Notes under the pieces: generated by a model
Databases searched by the model: none
Seen by the model: the letters and a program-made list of their open reading frames with translations, nothing else
What the model was told of the DNA's origin: nothing
Source of the DNA: Proteus columbae
Lineage (GTDB): Bacteria > Pseudomonadota > Gammaproteobacteria > Enterobacterales > Enterobacteriaceae
NCBI RefSeq assembly: GCF_002777965.1
Contig: NZ_NGVR01000028.1
Span: 124,001-188,000 of the forward strand
DNA: 64,000 nt
Reading direction: 5' to 3'
Shown: piece after piece, positions 1 to 9,555 of the stretch
Layout: every line of letters begins with the position of its first letter
Numbering within the stretch: position 1 is the first letter of the stretch
Program-made: the position numbers and the translations under genes

Positions 1-246
1 GCGTGCTTCACGCTGTACTTTTTGTGCTAATTGAATAGAGGCTAATAATTTCTCATCTAATGGTACACGCTCTAATTCTTGTGCACTTAATTCAACTAAT
101 TCAGTACCCAGTTTTTTGAGTGCTTCAGCATCACGTTTAATTTCACTTTTGCTGACCCAGATGATTTCGTCCTCTTCTTCCTCTTCTGACGATGTATCGT
201 CAAATTCAGGATTGAGGTAATGCCACTCTTCAGGCTGCTTTGCCAT
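1..246 (-). CDS. darP: DarP/YjgA ribosome-associated protein (partial, 3' end outside window)
   Basis: Reading leftward from an ATG at 246, 82 codons stay open to the window edge. The start [17 protein letters not shown], followed by an acidic run ([21 protein letters not shown]), is the recognisable N-terminus of the YjgA/DarP (DUF615) family. That protein associates with late 50S ribosomal precursors and helps 50S maturation. Its position divergent to pmbA matches the yjgA-pmbA neighbourhood of E. coli. The C-terminal half lies beyond base 1 and cannot be checked. The 187 bp up to pmbA must hold both promoters. Confidence 0.9.
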   Translation of the reverse strand, partial: MAKQPEEWHYLNPEFDDTSSEEEEEDEIIWVSKSEIKRDAEALKKLGTELVELSAQELERVPLDEKLLASIQLAQKVQREAR

Positions 247-433
247 AATAAAAATTCCTGTTGCAGAGTAAGCCGGGAGTGTGATTTGGTGAATGACCAA
301 AAGCCCGACGGGTGATAACATTCATATATCTTCTATTGTAACTGGGAAAATCGCTTGTTGACCACCTGTCAATTGATTTACTTTGCTAAAAATAAGTAAA
401 AAGTGGTGTTCTCCTTAGGAAAAATGGTTCTCA

Positions 434-1762
434 ATGAATAATTCAGATCAGGTAAAACAGCTTGAAGACGCCGTCTCACTCGCATTAGAGCTGGCAGCAA
501 AACAGTGTGATGGTGCTGAAGTCGCTATTAATAAATCGACAGGTATTAGTGTAAGTACGCGTTATGGTGAAGTTGAAAATGTTGAATTTAACAGTGATGG
601 GGCTTTAGGCATTACGGTTTATCAACAACAACGTAAAGGTAGTGCATCTTCAACAGATTTAAGTCCTGATGCGATTAAGCGAGCTGTACAAGCTGCTGTG
701 GATATTGCACGCTACACTTCAGTTGATCCATATGCAGGGCCTGCTGATCAAGAGCTATTAGCGTTTGATGCACCTTTCCTTGATCTTTACCATCCTACCG
801 AAGTTACGGCAGATAAAGCGATAGAATTAGCATCAAGAGCAGAAAAAGCCGCTTTAGATAGCGATAGCCGTATTATTAATACCGAAGGAGGTAGCTTTAA
901 TAGCCACAGTGGAACCCGTGTATTTGGTAATAGCCTTGGCTTATTAAAAAGCTATTCATCTTCACGCTATTCTATGTCGAGTTGTGTTATTGCTCGTGAT
1001 GGTGAAGATATGGAGCGCGACTATGCTTACACTATTAGTCGTCGTTTTGATGATCTAGAATCACCTGAATGGGTAGGTCAAGAGTGCGCTCGCCGTACTT
1101 TATCTCGCCTTGCACCTCGTAAACTACCAACCATGAAAGCCCCCGTTATTTTTGCAGCAGATGTTGCGACGGGTATTTTTGGTCATTTGGTTGCAGCAAT
1201 CAGTGGCAGCATGATTTACCGTGAATCTTCTTGTTTACTTGATAGCTTAGGTAAGCAAATTTTCCCTCAGTGGCTAAATATTCAAGAACGTCCTCACTTA
1301 ATGAGAGGTTTGGCGTCAACACCGTTTGATAGTGAAGGTGTGCGTACAACCAATGCTGAAATTATTAAAGATGGCGTATTACAAGAGTGGTTATTAACCA
1401 CGTATTCAGCAAGAAAATTGGGTTTAAAAAGCAATGGTCATGCTGGTGGTATTCATAACTGGTATATCCCAGGACAAGGTTTATCGTTTGATGCACTGTT
1501 AAAAGAGATGGGAACAGGCCTTGTTGTTACTGAATTGATGGGGCAAGGTGTCAGTACAGTAACGGGTGATTATTCTCGTGGTGCGAGTGGTTTTTGGGTT
1601 GAAAACGGTGAAATTCAATATCCTGTAAGCGAAGTGACTATTGCAGGTAACTTAAAAGATATGTGGGCAAATATTGCCACTATGGGTGATGATATTGAGA
1701 CGCGCAGTAATGTTCAGTGTGGCTCGTTATTATTACCAGAAATGAGTATTGCAGGTGAGTGA
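434..1762 (+). CDS. pmbA: Metalloprotease PmbA (TldE subunit)
   Basis: A 442-residue protein of the U62 TldD/PmbA family, close to the 450 residues of E. coli PmbA. In E. coli, TldD and TldE/PmbA form a cytosolic heterodimer that degrades unfolded peptides, trims microcin B17 and takes part in CcdA turnover; TldE is the partner without the metal site. Family signatures visible are the N-terminal [20 protein letters not shown] segment and the C-terminal glycine-rich [19 protein letters not shown] block. The ATG at 434 follows an AGGA at 417-420; an ATG 10 bp upstream opens only a five-codon frame. The gene stands alone, divergent from darP and convergent with rnk. Confidence 0.95.
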   Translation: MNNSDQVKQLEDAVSLALELAAKQCDGAEVAINKSTGISVSTRYGEVENVEFNSDGALGITVYQQQRKGSASSTDLSPDAIKRAVQAAVDIARYTSVDPYAGPADQELLAFDAPFLDLYHPTEVTADKAIELASRAEKAALDSDSRIINTEGGSFNSHSGTRVFGNSLGLLKSYSSSRYSMSSCVIARDGEDMERDYAYTISRRFDDLESPEWVGQECARRTLSRLAPRKLPTMKAPVIFAADVATGIFGHLVAAISGSMIYRESSCLLDSLGKQIFPQWLNIQERPHLMRGLASTPFDSEGVRTTNAEIIKDGVLQEWLLTTYSARKLGLKSNGHAGGIHNWYIPGQGLSFDALLKEMGTGLVVTELMGQGVSTVTGDYSRGASGFWVENGEIQYPVSEVTIAGNLKDMWANIATMGDDIETRSNVQCGSLLLPEMSIAGE

Positions 1763-1788
1763 GTTTTAGACACTTATCGCAACCTTTA

Positions 1789-1813
1789 ATCTCAGCCCGC
1801 AATGGGCTGAGAT
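1789..1813 (+). terminator. Hairpin at the pmbA 3' end
   Basis: A perfect 10-bp inverted repeat (ATCTCAGCCC / GGGCTGAGAT) with a 5-base loop lies 27 bp after the pmbA stop, between convergent pmbA and rnk. Neither strand has a good T-run after it, so it may protect the 3' end or terminate weakly. Confidence 0.55.
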
Positions 1814-1878
1814 ATCGCGTTTATCTGTGTGCTTTTCAATTTGAGAAGATAAAATAAGACGCGAACCTTCAGCTATGT

Positions 1879-2289
1879 TTAACGGTGTAATTCACCCGCA
1901 GCTTCAGGTTGGTATAGAATTTCTAATACTTTAACCTTGGTTTCAAGGCCATTTGGCAGTTTCCAACTGATCTCATCATCAATCGCTAAACCCAGTAGCG
2001 CAGCACCCATTGGTGCCATAACGGAAAGTTCAGTAGTGCTGTCTTTTAATGAAGCGGGATACACTAAAGTACGAGTACGCTCTTCATTATTTTTTAAGTC
2101 CATAAAACGGACTTTGCTGTTCATTGTGACAATATTAGCAGGGATATCAGCTGGTGTAACAATGTCAGCACGATCTAATTCTTCATTCAATGCTTCAGCA
2201 ATCGGGCTATCTGCAAATGCCGGTTGTTCAAGTAATGAATCTAAACGTTCTGCATCAAGTTCGTTGATGATAATTGTTGGCTTTGTCAT
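1879..2289 (-). CDS. rnk: Nucleoside diphosphate kinase regulator Rnk
   Basis: The start [17 protein letters not shown] gives 136 residues, the length of E. coli Rnk (which begins MSRPTIIIND). An upstream in-frame ATG would add nine residues and is less likely. Rnk has a short N-terminal coiled-coil region and a C-terminal GreA/GreB-like FKBP domain (about residues 50-130: [33 protein letters not shown]). It binds RNA polymerase and affects nucleoside diphosphate kinase levels in E. coli and Pseudomonas. It is the only gene in its unit, and a strong hairpin lies just upstream of its start. Confidence 0.93.
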   Translation of the reverse strand: MTKPTIIINELDAERLDSLLEQPAFADSPIAEALNEELDRADIVTPADIPANIVTMNSKVRFMDLKNNEERTRTLVYPASLKDSTTELSVMAPMGAALLGLAIDDEISWKLPNGLETKVKVLEILYQPEAAGELHR

Positions 2290-2319
2290 ACCACACTCCA
2301 ATTTATTCCAATGCAAAAC

Positions 2320-2348
2320 AACACCCCCACGGGTGAGGTGGGGGTGTT
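2320..2348 (-). promoter_or_regulatory. Strong hairpin in the rnk leader (possible attenuator)
   Basis: An 11-bp perfect stem (AACACCCCCAC / GTGGGGGTGTT) with a 7-base loop sits 31 bp before the rnk ATG. Read in the rnk direction it is followed by TTGTTTTG, so it resembles an intrinsic terminator inside the 5' leader. It lies downstream of the separate terminator that closes the npr operon, so any rnk promoter between the two (2349-2390) would transcribe through it. Confidence 0.5.
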
Positions 2349-2384
2349 GTTAAACTCATATAAGAGATAATAGGCGGTTCTGTA

Positions 2385-2419
2385 TAAAAAAGAAAGAGAC
2401 AGTGATCACAGTCTCTTTC
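2385..2419 (-). terminator. Terminator of the rpoN-hpf-ptsN-rapZ-npr run
   Basis: The stem GAAAGAGAC / GTCTCTTTC (arms at 2392-2400 and 2411-2419) encloses a 10-base loop that contains the palindrome GTGATCAC. Read leftward it is followed by TTCTTTTTTATA, a good T-tract. It lies 46 bp after the npr stop. Confidence 0.85.
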
Positions 2420-2464
2420 GGGTTATTTAGTTAAGAAATGCTAATCTATTGTTTTCTATTACGA

Positions 2465-2737
2465 TTATTCTTCATCAAACCCCGATTCAAATAATGCGAT
2501 AATAGCATCAATAGCTTCATTTTCATCACCACCAGTGACTTCTATATCAATTTGACTGCCTTGCTCTGAATCTAACATCAGCATAGCAATCACACTATCC
2601 GCTTGTGCTTCAACCCCTTCGTTGTTGCGTAAAATGACGGTTGATTGAAATGTTTTGACTAAATCAAACAACTTCATTGCAGGTCTTGCATGCATACCGA
2701 GTCTATTTTTAATCGCAACTTGCCGATATTGGGTCAT
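2465..2737 (-). CDS. ptsO: Nitrogen phosphocarrier protein NPr
   Basis: A 90-residue HPr-fold protein with the phospho-acceptor histidine at position 16 in [13 protein letters not shown] and the conserved [18 protein letters not shown] segment. NPr takes phosphate from EI-Ntr (PtsP) and hands it to EIIA-Ntr (PtsN). It is cytosolic. Its start overlaps the rapZ stop by 4 bp, showing translational coupling at the end of the rpoN operon. The Ser of the HPr kinase site is conserved in sequence (ADSVIAM) but enterobacteria lack HPr kinase. Confidence 0.95.
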   Translation of the reverse strand: MTQYRQVAIKNRLGMHARPAMKLFDLVKTFQSTVILRNNEGVEAQADSVIAMLMLDSEQGSQIDIEVTGGDENEAIDAIIALFESGFDEE

Positions 2738-3588
2738 TTGCGTTTTTCTAGTGTTCTATGGCGTGATTGTACGTTTTTCCCTCTAGAGCGAAAATAGTCT
2801 GCGAGTTGCTCAGCAACATAAACAGAACGGTGTTTACCCCCCGTACAACCAATCGCAACCGTCAAATAACTACGGTTATTGGTTTCTAACATCGGCAACC
2901 AAAGTTCGAGATAGCTTCTAGTTTGATAAATAAAGTTATGAACTTCGGTGTGTCTATCTAAAAACGCTGCGACAGGGCGATCTAGACCTGTCATTGGGCG
3001 CAGTTTCGGATCCCAATGTGGATTCGGTAAGAATCGCACATCAAAAACATAGTCTGCATCAATAGGAATACCATGCTTAAAGCCAAACGATTCAAAGACC
3101 ATCGTTAGCTCACGTTCACGTTTGCCTAATAAGCGGGTACGCAGCATCTCTGCAAGCTCATGAACTGACATTTCAGATGTGTCAATGATGAGATCCGCGC
3201 GTGATCGTAATGGCTCAAGCAGATCACTTTCGGTATCAATGGCAACTTCTAATGAAAGATTCTTGGTTGAAAGAGGGTGAAGACGTCGAGTATCACTATA
3301 ACGACGAATTAAGGTATTTCTATCTGCGTCTAAAAATAAGAGTTGTGGAGAGTATTCAGCGGGTAAACTTTCCAGCGCTTTTTCGAAGATCTCCGGCGAC
3401 TCTGGCATATTTCGGACATCAATACTGACTGCGGCAGCAGAAGCATCACGTTCAGCCAGTGTTTTTGCGAGCTCAGGTAAAAGATCAACAGGCAAGTTAT
3501 CAACACAATAAAATCCCATGTCTTCAAGCGCACGCAAAGCGACTGACTTACCTGAACCAGAGCGTCCGCTGACTATCATCAGCACCAT
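2734..3588 (-). CDS. rapZ: RNase adapter protein RapZ
   Basis: 284 residues, exactly the length of E. coli RapZ (YhbJ). A P-loop GRSGSGKS occupies residues 8-15. The C-terminal domain carries the conserved [20 protein letters not shown] block and a basic tail ([18 protein letters not shown]) used for RNA binding. RapZ binds the small RNA GlmZ and delivers it to RNase E, tuning glucosamine-6-phosphate synthase; it also senses GlcN6P. A GGGAG ribosome site stands before the ATG. It is in the rpoN operon between ptsN and npr. Confidence 0.95.
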   Translation of the reverse strand: MVLMIVSGRSGSGKSVALRALEDMGFYCVDNLPVDLLPELAKTLAERDASAAAVSIDVRNMPESPEIFEKALESLPAEYSPQLLFLDADRNTLIRRYSDTRRLHPLSTKNLSLEVAIDTESDLLEPLRSRADLIIDTSEMSVHELAEMLRTRLLGKRERELTMVFESFGFKHGIPIDADYVFDVRFLPNPHWDPKLRPMTGLDRPVAAFLDRHTEVHNFIYQTRSYLELWLPMLETNNRSYLTVAIGCTGGKHRSVYVAEQLADYFRSRGKNVQSRHRTLEKRK

Positions 3589-3667
3589 GAGGTAGCTCCC
3601 CTATAATTTCCCAGTGATGAATATCATTCCACTGTATGCTATTCGCGTCCTACTAAACCCGTAGGGG

Positions 3668-4135
3668 TTATTCTGTGATAATCTGATAAAGCTCTTCATC
3701 ACTTTGTGCGGAGCGTAGTCGGCGACATAAATTTTTGTCTGCCAACTGTTTTGCAATCAAAGACAGTGTGTGTAAATGTTCCTTACATTGTGTTGCAGGA
3801 ACGAGTAATGCGAACAACAAGTCGACAGGTTGATTATCAATAGCGTCGAAGGCAATAGGTTCGCTTAGGTGAAGAAACACACCAACTACTTTTTCTGTTT
3901 CATCACTTTCAATACGTCCATGAGGGATAGCTAAACCGCCCCCAATCCCTGTTGTACCGACTTTTTCACGCGTCAATAAGGCTTCAAATATCAGTGTTTC
4001 GGGTAAATTAAGTGCTTTTGCCGCATTTTCACTGATAATTTCTAACGCGCGCTTTTTACTCGTGCAATGTACATCATTATGCGTACATGCCAGAGAAAGT
4101 ACGTCGCTAATATTCATCTTTGTATCGTTGTTCAT
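3668..4135 (-). CDS. ptsN: PTS IIA-like nitrogen regulatory protein PtsN (EIIA-Ntr)
   Basis: 155 residues from the ATG of MNNDTKMNISDVLS, which matches the E. coli start MTNNDTT; a GTG four codons upstream is possible. The phosphorylated histidine lies in GGLAIPHGRIE (about residue 72). PtsN is the end acceptor of the PtsP-NPr-PtsN phosphorelay; unphosphorylated it binds TrkA and KdpD and so links nitrogen state to potassium transport. The domain is a complete fructose-type EIIA. It is separated from hpf by 149 bp holding hairpins, more than usual within this operon. Confidence 0.94.
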   Translation of the reverse strand: MNNDTKMNISDVLSLACTHNDVHCTSKKRALEIISENAAKALNLPETLIFEALLTREKVGTTGIGGGLAIPHGRIESDETEKVVGVFLHLSEPIAFDAIDNQPVDLLFALLVPATQCKEHLHTLSLIAKQLADKNLCRRLRSAQSDEELYQIITE

Positions 4136-4157
4136 TGTCTTATTCACTTAGACCAGC

Positions 4158-4276
4158 AAACCAGATGCCACAACGTGACATCTGGTTTTTCGTTACTGAT
4201 ATTGATTAGGCGTTGGCTTAAACCGAGTCATAAACAACGCAGTAACTTCGCCGATTGTATCCCCATTTCACAATGG
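4158..4276. repeat. Two hairpins in the hpf-ptsN gap
   Basis: The gap between hpf and ptsN holds a stem AAACCAGATG / CATCTGGTTT (about 4158-4167 and 4179-4188, T-rich only on the plus strand) and a smaller CCCATT / AATGGG stem (about 4262-4276). They could moderate or process the operon transcript between sigma-54/HPF and the PTS-Ntr genes. Confidence 0.45.
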
Positions 4277-4284
4277 GAAATGAA

Positions 4285-4572
4285 TTAATGTTGTCTCAGT
4301 TTATCTTTGTGTTTGGTTAATTGACGAGCCAGTTTATCCATTAATCCATCAATTGCTGCGTACATATCTTCTGCTTCAGCAGAGGCATGCAATTCACCGC
4401 CATTAACTTGAATGGTCGCTTCCGCGATTTTATTAACTTTCTCGACTTTCAGGATAACCTGAACGTTATTAATTTTGTCAAAGAACTGAGGTAATTTCGC
4501 GCTTTTTGCTTTGACGGTATCACGCAGAGCATCGGTTAATTCAATATTATGACCAGTGATTTGAAGTTCCAT
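4285..4572 (-). CDS. hpf: Ribosome hibernation promoting factor HPF
   Basis: 95 residues from MELQITGHNIELTDALRD, the same length and start as E. coli HPF (MQLNITGNNVEITEALR). An AAGGAAG site 5 bp upstream fixes this start over an earlier ATG nine codons up. It is the short form of the family (one RaiA/S30AE domain): VEKVNKIAEATIQVNGGELHASAEAEDMYAAIDGLMDKLARQLTKHKDK. With RMF it drives 100S ribosome dimers in stationary phase. It lies directly after rpoN. Confidence 0.95.
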   Translation of the reverse strand: MELQITGHNIELTDALRDTVKAKSAKLPQFFDKINNVQVILKVEKVNKIAEATIQVNGGELHASAEAEDMYAAIDGLMDKLARQLTKHKDKLRQH

Positions 4573-4595
4573 AGTGTCTTCCTTCTCAATTATGC

Positions 4596-6077
4596 TCAAA
4601 CCAACTCTTTGCGTTGATTTGAAGGCGGGATGGATAATGACTCTCTATACTTCGCAACAGTGCGTCGAGCAACTTGTATTCCAAGTTCTGCGAGCATATC
4701 AGCCAGTTTACTATCACTAAGTGGTTTCGCTGGATTTTCTGCTGCGATTAGTTTCTTCACTAAAGCCCTGATTGCTGTTGAAGAGGCTTCGCCCCCGCTA
4801 TCAGTATTCACATGGCTAGAGAAAAAATACTTCAATTCGAAAATTCCTCTTGGGCAATGCAAAAATTTTTGCGTTGTCACTCGAGAAATGGTGGATTCGT
4901 GCATTTCAACCTGTTCAGCAATGTCTGCTAACACAAGGGGTTTCATATGCTCTTCACCCAATTCGAAAAATGCCTGCTGTGTGTCAACAATGCAATGAGC
5001 GACTTTTAATAATGTCTCATTACGGCTTTCTAAACTTTTTATCAGCCATTTGGCTTCTTGTAAATTGTCTCGAATAAATTTTCCATCGCTTTCATTTTGA
5101 GTCGATTGACCCAATGCTGCATAAGTCTCATTTATTCGTAGGCGAGGAATGCTATCTGTATTTAACTCAACTTGCCAGCGTTCACCTGATTTTTTTACCA
5201 GTATATCTGGAATAACATACTCTGACTCGCCTGTATCAATACTTAATCCGGGCTTAGGATCAAGAGACTGGATCATCTCAATAACAGATTTTAGTGTCTC
5301 TTCGCGTAATTTCGTTTGACGCATCAATTGACGAAAATCACGGTTACCTAACAACTCTAAATATTGGCTAATGACTAACTGCGTTTCTTTAAGATAGGGT
5401 GTTTCCGTTGAAAAAGCGGATAGCTGAATCAAAAGACACTCTTTTAAATCACGAGCAGCAACACCAATAGGATCAAAGCGTTGAATACGTTTTAATACGG
5501 CTTCGACTTCATCAAGCTCTAATTCATCATCGCCCATTCCAACAAGGATGTCATCTGTTGTGACAGTTAAATATCCTGTTTCATCAATAGCATCGATAAT
5601 ACTTATCGCAATTGCTCTGTCTGTATCTGAAAATGGAGTGAGATCAGCCTGCCATGTTAGGTAATCTTGCAATGAGGCAGTTGTTTCACCTTGATACAGT
5701 GGAAGCTCATCATCAGTATAGTCATTACTGGTGCCAGAAGGTGTGCCTGCGGTGTAGATCTCTTCCCATTGCGTATCTAAAGGGAGATCATCAGGCATCT
5801 CTTTTTGCTCTAAAGCATCCAGCGTGTCGAACTCTTCAACTTCGTTTTCAGTTGTTGTTTCTGTTGTAGAGTCTGACTGATTTTCTGTATGAGAGGTATC
5901 ATCTGAAACGGGATCTTGTTGATCGTCGTCTTGTTCTAGAAGTGGATTAGACTCAAGCGCTTGCTGAATTTCTTGTTGTAATTCAAGCGTCGAAAGTTGC
6001 AACAAACGAATAGCCTGTTGTAGCTGTGGCGTCATTGCCAGTTGCTGACTAAGACGAAGTTGCAGACTTTGTTTCAT
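4596..6077 (-). CDS. rpoN: RNA polymerase sigma-54 factor RpoN
   Basis: 493 residues (E. coli 477). Region I is the Gln/Leu-rich N-terminus [29 protein letters not shown] that contacts enhancer-binding ATPases. An acidic linker (about residues 50-120) follows, then the core-binding domain and the C-terminal RpoN box [10 protein letters not shown] in helix-turn-helix context, which reads the -24 element. RpoN directs transcription of nitrogen-assimilation and other genes. The acidic linker is longer than in E. coli. It lies downstream of lptB, with hpf following 23 bp later. Confidence 0.97.
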   Translation of the reverse strand: MKQSLQLRLSQQLAMTPQLQQAIRLLQLSTLELQQEIQQALESNPLLEQDDDQQDPVSDDTSHTENQSDSTTETTTENEVEEFDTLDALEQKEMPDDLPLDTQWEEIYTAGTPSGTSNDYTDDELPLYQGETTASLQDYLTWQADLTPFSDTDRAIAISIIDAIDETGYLTVTTDDILVGMGDDELELDEVEAVLKRIQRFDPIGVAARDLKECLLIQLSAFSTETPYLKETQLVISQYLELLGNRDFRQLMRQTKLREETLKSVIEMIQSLDPKPGLSIDTGESEYVIPDILVKKSGERWQVELNTDSIPRLRINETYAALGQSTQNESDGKFIRDNLQEAKWLIKSLESRNETLLKVAHCIVDTQQAFFELGEEHMKPLVLADIAEQVEMHESTISRVTTQKFLHCPRGIFELKYFFSSHVNTDSGGEASSTAIRALVKKLIAAENPAKPLSDSKLADMLAELGIQVARRTVAKYRESLSIPPSNQRKELV

Positions 6078-6136
6078 AATAATGCGATGAGTCCTTTGCT
6101 GTTGTCATCCATGACAGAGTAAAAGTGAATCAAAGA

Positions 6137-6862
6137 TTACAGGCGGAAGCCTTCACCTAAGTAAACACGTTTAACTTGCTCATTTTCAAGAATTTCTTCT
6201 GGTGAACCATGAGCGATAAGGTGACCTTGGCTGACGATATAAGCACGTTCACACACATCTAATGTTTCACGAACGTTATGGTCAGTAATCAGTACACCTA
6301 ATCCATAATCACGTAGATGCTGGATAATTTTTTTAATATCTAATACCGAAATAGGGTCAACACCGGCAAAAGGTTCATCTAATAAAATGAATTTAGGGTT
6401 TGCTGCCAATGCTCGCGCAATTTCAACGCGACGGCGTTCACCCCCTGATAATGATTGCCCTAAGCTGTTACGTAAGTGGCTGACATTAAACTCTTCTAGC
6501 AGCTCTTCTGCTCTATCTTTTCGTTCTTCAGGCGTTAAATCATGGCGAATTTCTAAGATCCCCATAATGTTGTCATAAACGCTTAAGCGTCTAAAAATAG
6601 ACGCCTCTTGAGGAAGATAGCCAATGCCTTTACGTGCTCGTTCATGTAACGGTAACAGCGTAATGTCTTCATCATCAATTGTAATACTACCTGCATCACG
6701 AGCGACAATGCCAACAACCATATAGAATGTGGTTGTTTTACCTGCACCATTTGGCCCAAGTAAGCCGACAATCTCACCTGAATTGACGTTCAGGCTTACA
6801 TCACCGACAACGGTGCGCCCTTTGTATGCTTTCGCTAAATTTTCAGCTTTTAACAGCGCCAT
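6137..6862 (-). CDS. lptB: LPS export ABC transporter ATPase LptB
   Basis: 241 residues, the E. coli length. Walker A is GPNGAGKT (36-43), the ABC signature LSGGE lies at 138-142, and Walker B with the catalytic glutamate is ILLDEP (159-164); the H-loop is in [14 protein letters not shown] cytosolic dimer powers LptFG to extract LPS from the inner membrane and push it up the LptC-LptA bridge. It follows lptA by 6 bp in the lptC-lptA-lptB unit. Confidence 0.97.
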   Translation of the reverse strand: MALLKAENLAKAYKGRTVVGDVSLNVNSGEIVGLLGPNGAGKTTTFYMVVGIVARDAGSITIDDEDITLLPLHERARKGIGYLPQEASIFRRLSVYDNIMGILEIRHDLTPEERKDRAEELLEEFNVSHLRNSLGQSLSGGERRRVEIARALAANPKFILLDEPFAGVDPISVLDIKKIIQHLRDYGLGVLITDHNVRETLDVCERAYIVSQGHLIAHGSPEEILENEQVKRVYLGEGFRL

Positions 6863-6868
6863 AAAGTG

Positions 6869-7414
6869 TTACTTACCTTTGTTGTTAACACCAGGGCCTT
6901 TCTCTTGCAACTGGGAAGGCAGTAAAACAGTAGTCACTTGTTTACCTTTACCGCTAAAAGCTTCCATTTGCTGAGTTGGGACGAGATAAGTGATCTTATC
7001 ACCGGTGATATTACTGTCTAATTGTTCAAGATAGGCTTTACCCGTTAAGGTCATTAACTCTTTATCCATTTCATAGGTCATTTTTTCGCCACGACCTTTG
7101 ATAGGTTTACCATCATCTTGTAACTGATAAAAAGTCACTGGGTTACCAAATGCTTCGATTACGATCCTTTTGGAGTCACCGCCTGGGCGTGTGACAACAA
7201 CTTTATCTGCACGAATATCGATAGATCCTTGTTTGATCACAACATTTTGTGTAAAGGTTGTGACGTTTTTTTCTAGATCAAGCGATTGTTTCTCTGAATT
7301 CACAACAATAGGTTGTTGTGTGTCATCTTTAAGCGCCATCGCAGGTACACTTATCGCTAAAAGTGTACCAATAATCAGTGTATTACGGATTTTTTGATTC
7401 ATTAGGGATCTCAT
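6869..7414 (-). CDS. lptA: LPS transport periplasmic protein LptA
   Basis: 181 residues with a signal peptide (LIIGTLLAISVPAMA, cleavage before LKDD), then the OstA/LptA beta-jellyroll with the marker ADKVVVTRPGGD. LptA polymers form the periplasmic bridge carrying LPS to LptDE. The ATG at 7414 overlaps the lptC reading frame by 32 bp; a second ATG four codons in (7402) is also possible. The low-complexity Lys/Gly tail is shorter than in E. coli. Confidence 0.94.
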   Translation of the reverse strand: MRSLMNQKIRNTLIIGTLLAISVPAMALKDDTQQPIVVNSEKQSLDLEKNVTTFTQNVVIKQGSIDIRADKVVVTRPGGDSKRIVIEAFGNPVTFYQLQDDGKPIKGRGEKMTYEMDKELMTLTGKAYLEQLDSNITGDKITYLVPTQQMEAFSGKGKQVTTVLLPSQLQEKGPGVNNKGK

Positions 7415-7961
7415 AATAGGTGTTTACCTTTTCAATCAGCTCTGCACGTTTCTCGCGCAGATTGCCTCGCATTTTTAAGCCGACTGATTTCAGTCCGACG
7501 CCGATAATAGTCACTTCATCATCAGAGGAAACATCCTGTGTATCCAAATTTGCGATAGCATTGTCTGTGCTTATTCTCTGTAGTTGAGAGTCATCCGTTA
7601 AGCTATCAATTTGAACATCGCCATAAAGATAGAGCATTTTACTGTTTGTTAGCTTGGCTTTATTTGCGCGTACTGTCCATGTTGCATCCCCTGTCGGTGA
7701 ATAGGTGGTTAAGACAGGGTTAGTAAACCATGTAAACTTTTGCTGAGCATAATTTTTGACATCATCAGCAACAAGTTTATATCCGAGTATACCCGTTGGC
7801 TCGTAAACAAAAGATATCGATGATTTGGATTGATAGGTTGGCTGACCATCATCAACAATCTCACCATCACCGAATTCAGTGTTATTAGTGTAGTTCCAGC
7901 CAATCAGCCCAAGGGCGATAATGGCAAGAATTAAGGTAAACCAGGATTTTAATTTATTCAT
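7383..7961 (-). CDS. lptC: LPS export protein LptC
   Basis: 192 residues (E. coli 191): one N-terminal membrane anchor (WFTLILAIIALGLIGW) and a periplasmic LptC domain. The motif GDATWTVRANKAKL and the YGDVQIDSL strand are typical. LptC links LptBFG to LptA. It sits between kdsC and lptA, with overlap of lptA showing coupling. Confidence 0.94.
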   Translation of the reverse strand: MNKLKSWFTLILAIIALGLIGWNYTNNTEFGDGEIVDDGQPTYQSKSSISFVYEPTGILGYKLVADDVKNYAQQKFTWFTNPVLTTYSPTGDATWTVRANKAKLTNSKMLYLYGDVQIDSLTDDSQLQRISTDNAIANLDTQDVSSDDEVTIIGVGLKSVGLKMRGNLREKRAELIEKVNTYYEIPNESKNP

Positions 7962-7977
7962 TCTGTATCGTTATACG

Positions 7978-8535
7978 TTAAATCGAAAGACCTTTAGCTT
8001 CTTCAAGCCGACCTTGCGCTAAAAGGATTAAATCACACAATTCTCGTACTGCACCACGACCACCCGCAATGCGGGTTACATAATGAGCACGAGGTGTAAG
8101 TAATGGATGAGCATCAGCCACGGCGACAGAAAGTCCCACTTTTTCCATTACAGGTAAATCAATCAGGTCGTCACCAATATAGGCTGTTTGTTCAGGTTTA
8201 AGGTTTAGTGTATCTAACAGTTGTTGATACGCCAAAAGCTTATTATGCTGACCTTGGTAAAGATATGTAATGCCAAGGGTTTTAGCACGATCTTCTAACA
8301 GTTTAGACTGACGACCTGTAATGATAGCAACCTCAATGCCAGATGTAAGCAAGCAACGGATGCCATACCCATCACGGACATTAAAGGCTTTTAATTCTTC
8401 GCCATTGTTGCCCATATAAATGAGTCCGTCTGACATCACACCATCAACATCACAAATCAGCAATTGGATTTTTTCTGCTTTTTTGATGATTTGTTCACTT
8501 ACTGCACCATAACAAGTTTCTATCATTGTATTCAT
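7978..8535 (-). CDS. kdsC: 3-deoxy-D-manno-octulosonate-8-phosphate phosphatase KdsC
   Basis: 185 residues of the HAD family (C0 type). The catalytic pair is Asp29 and Asp31 in ICDVDGVMSDG, with IITGR (motif II Thr) and GDDLIDLPVM (motif IV). It removes phosphate from Kdo-8-P to give Kdo for LPS inner core. An AAGGAT site precedes the ATG at 8535. It is cytosolic and follows kdsD by 27 bp. Confidence 0.96.
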   Translation of the reverse strand: MNTMIETCYGAVSEQIIKKAEKIQLLICDVDGVMSDGLIYMGNNGEELKAFNVRDGYGIRCLLTSGIEVAIITGRQSKLLEDRAKTLGITYLYQGQHNKLLAYQQLLDTLNLKPEQTAYIGDDLIDLPVMEKVGLSVAVADAHPLLTPRAHYVTRIAGGRGAVRELCDLILLAQGRLEEAKGLSI

Positions 8536-8562
8536 TTTTATCCTTCGAACGTTATGACTATC

Positions 8563-9537
8563 TTATACAACACCAGCCTGTAATAAATCATGCATATGTA
8601 AAACACCTAACAGGATATCACTATCTTGTTCTGTTACTAATAGCGAGGTGATGTGTTTTGCTTGCATTAAATTCAGTGCTTCAACCGCCAAACAATCTGG
8701 GCGAATACGAATACCGCCTCTTGTCATAACATCTGAGATTTTTGCATTGTTTAGATCTATCCCTAAATCAAATATTCTTCGTAAGTCACCGTCAGTAAAG
8801 ATACCGTTAATCAGCATACTGTCATCGCAAATGACGGTCATACCTAATTTTTTACGGGTTATCTCGACAAGTGCTTCACGTAAAGTGGCATCTTTGGTGA
8901 CACGCGGAATATCTGCCTCTTTATTCATTAAATCACTGACATGAAGGAGTAATTTACGGCCTAATGCACCGCCAGGGTGAGAAAGCGCAAAATCTTCAGC
9001 GGTAAAACCACGGGCACGTAAAAGTGCGATAGCTAGCGCATCCCCCATAACTAAAGTTGCAGTTGTACTGGTTGTTGGGGCAAGCCCTAAAGGACAGGCT
9101 TCTTTAGGCACTTTGATACAAAGATGAATATCAGACGCTTTCCCCATTGTACTTTGAGGAGTGCGTGTCATACAAATCAGTGTTATCTGTTTACGTTTAA
9201 GTACCGGAATAAGCGCGAGGATCTCGCTGGCTTCACCTGAGTTTGAAATCGCTAGAACGATATCTTTTTCTGTCACCATACCTAAGTCGCCATGACTTGC
9301 TTCACCGGGATGAACAAAGAAAGAAGGTGTTCCTGTGCTGGCAAATGTTGCTGCGATTTTATGCCCAATATGCCCTGATTTACCCATACCCATGACAATA
9401 ACACGACCTTGACAGTGGAAAATTTTTTCACAGGCAAGAGTGAAGTCATCGTTGATGTATTGTTCTAGTTCAGCTAACCCATCACGCTCAATATGAAGGA
9501 CTTTTTTACCCGCTTGCTGAAAATCAAACTCGGTCAT
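8563..9537 (-). CDS. kdsD: Arabinose-5-phosphate isomerase KdsD
   Basis: 324 residues: an N-terminal SIS domain (GRVIVMGMGKSGHIGHKIAATFASTGTPSFFVHPGEASHGDLGM) and two C-terminal CBS domains (about 210-324). It interconverts ribulose-5-P and arabinose-5-P, the first committed step to Kdo. Its place before kdsC, lptC, lptA and lptB is the classical yrb locus order. The family also includes GutQ and KpsF, but the location supports KdsD. Confidence 0.95.
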   Translation of the reverse strand: MTEFDFQQAGKKVLHIERDGLAELEQYINDDFTLACEKIFHCQGRVIVMGMGKSGHIGHKIAATFASTGTPSFFVHPGEASHGDLGMVTEKDIVLAISNSGEASEILALIPVLKRKQITLICMTRTPQSTMGKASDIHLCIKVPKEACPLGLAPTTSTTATLVMGDALAIALLRARGFTAEDFALSHPGGALGRKLLLHVSDLMNKEADIPRVTKDATLREALVEITRKKLGMTVICDDSMLINGIFTDGDLRRIFDLGIDLNNAKISDVMTRGGIRIRPDCLAVEALNLMQAKHITSLLVTEQDSDILLGVLHMHDLLQAGVV

Positions 9538-9555
9538 TTTTTTGTACCATTTATT

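Noticed and set aside
1937-2353. 138-codon rightward ORF over rnk
   Set aside because: It is antisense to rnk, a clear family member, and has no family resemblance of its own.
2392-2419. GTGATCAC palindrome as a regulatory operator
   Set aside because: It is the loop of a good terminator hairpin.
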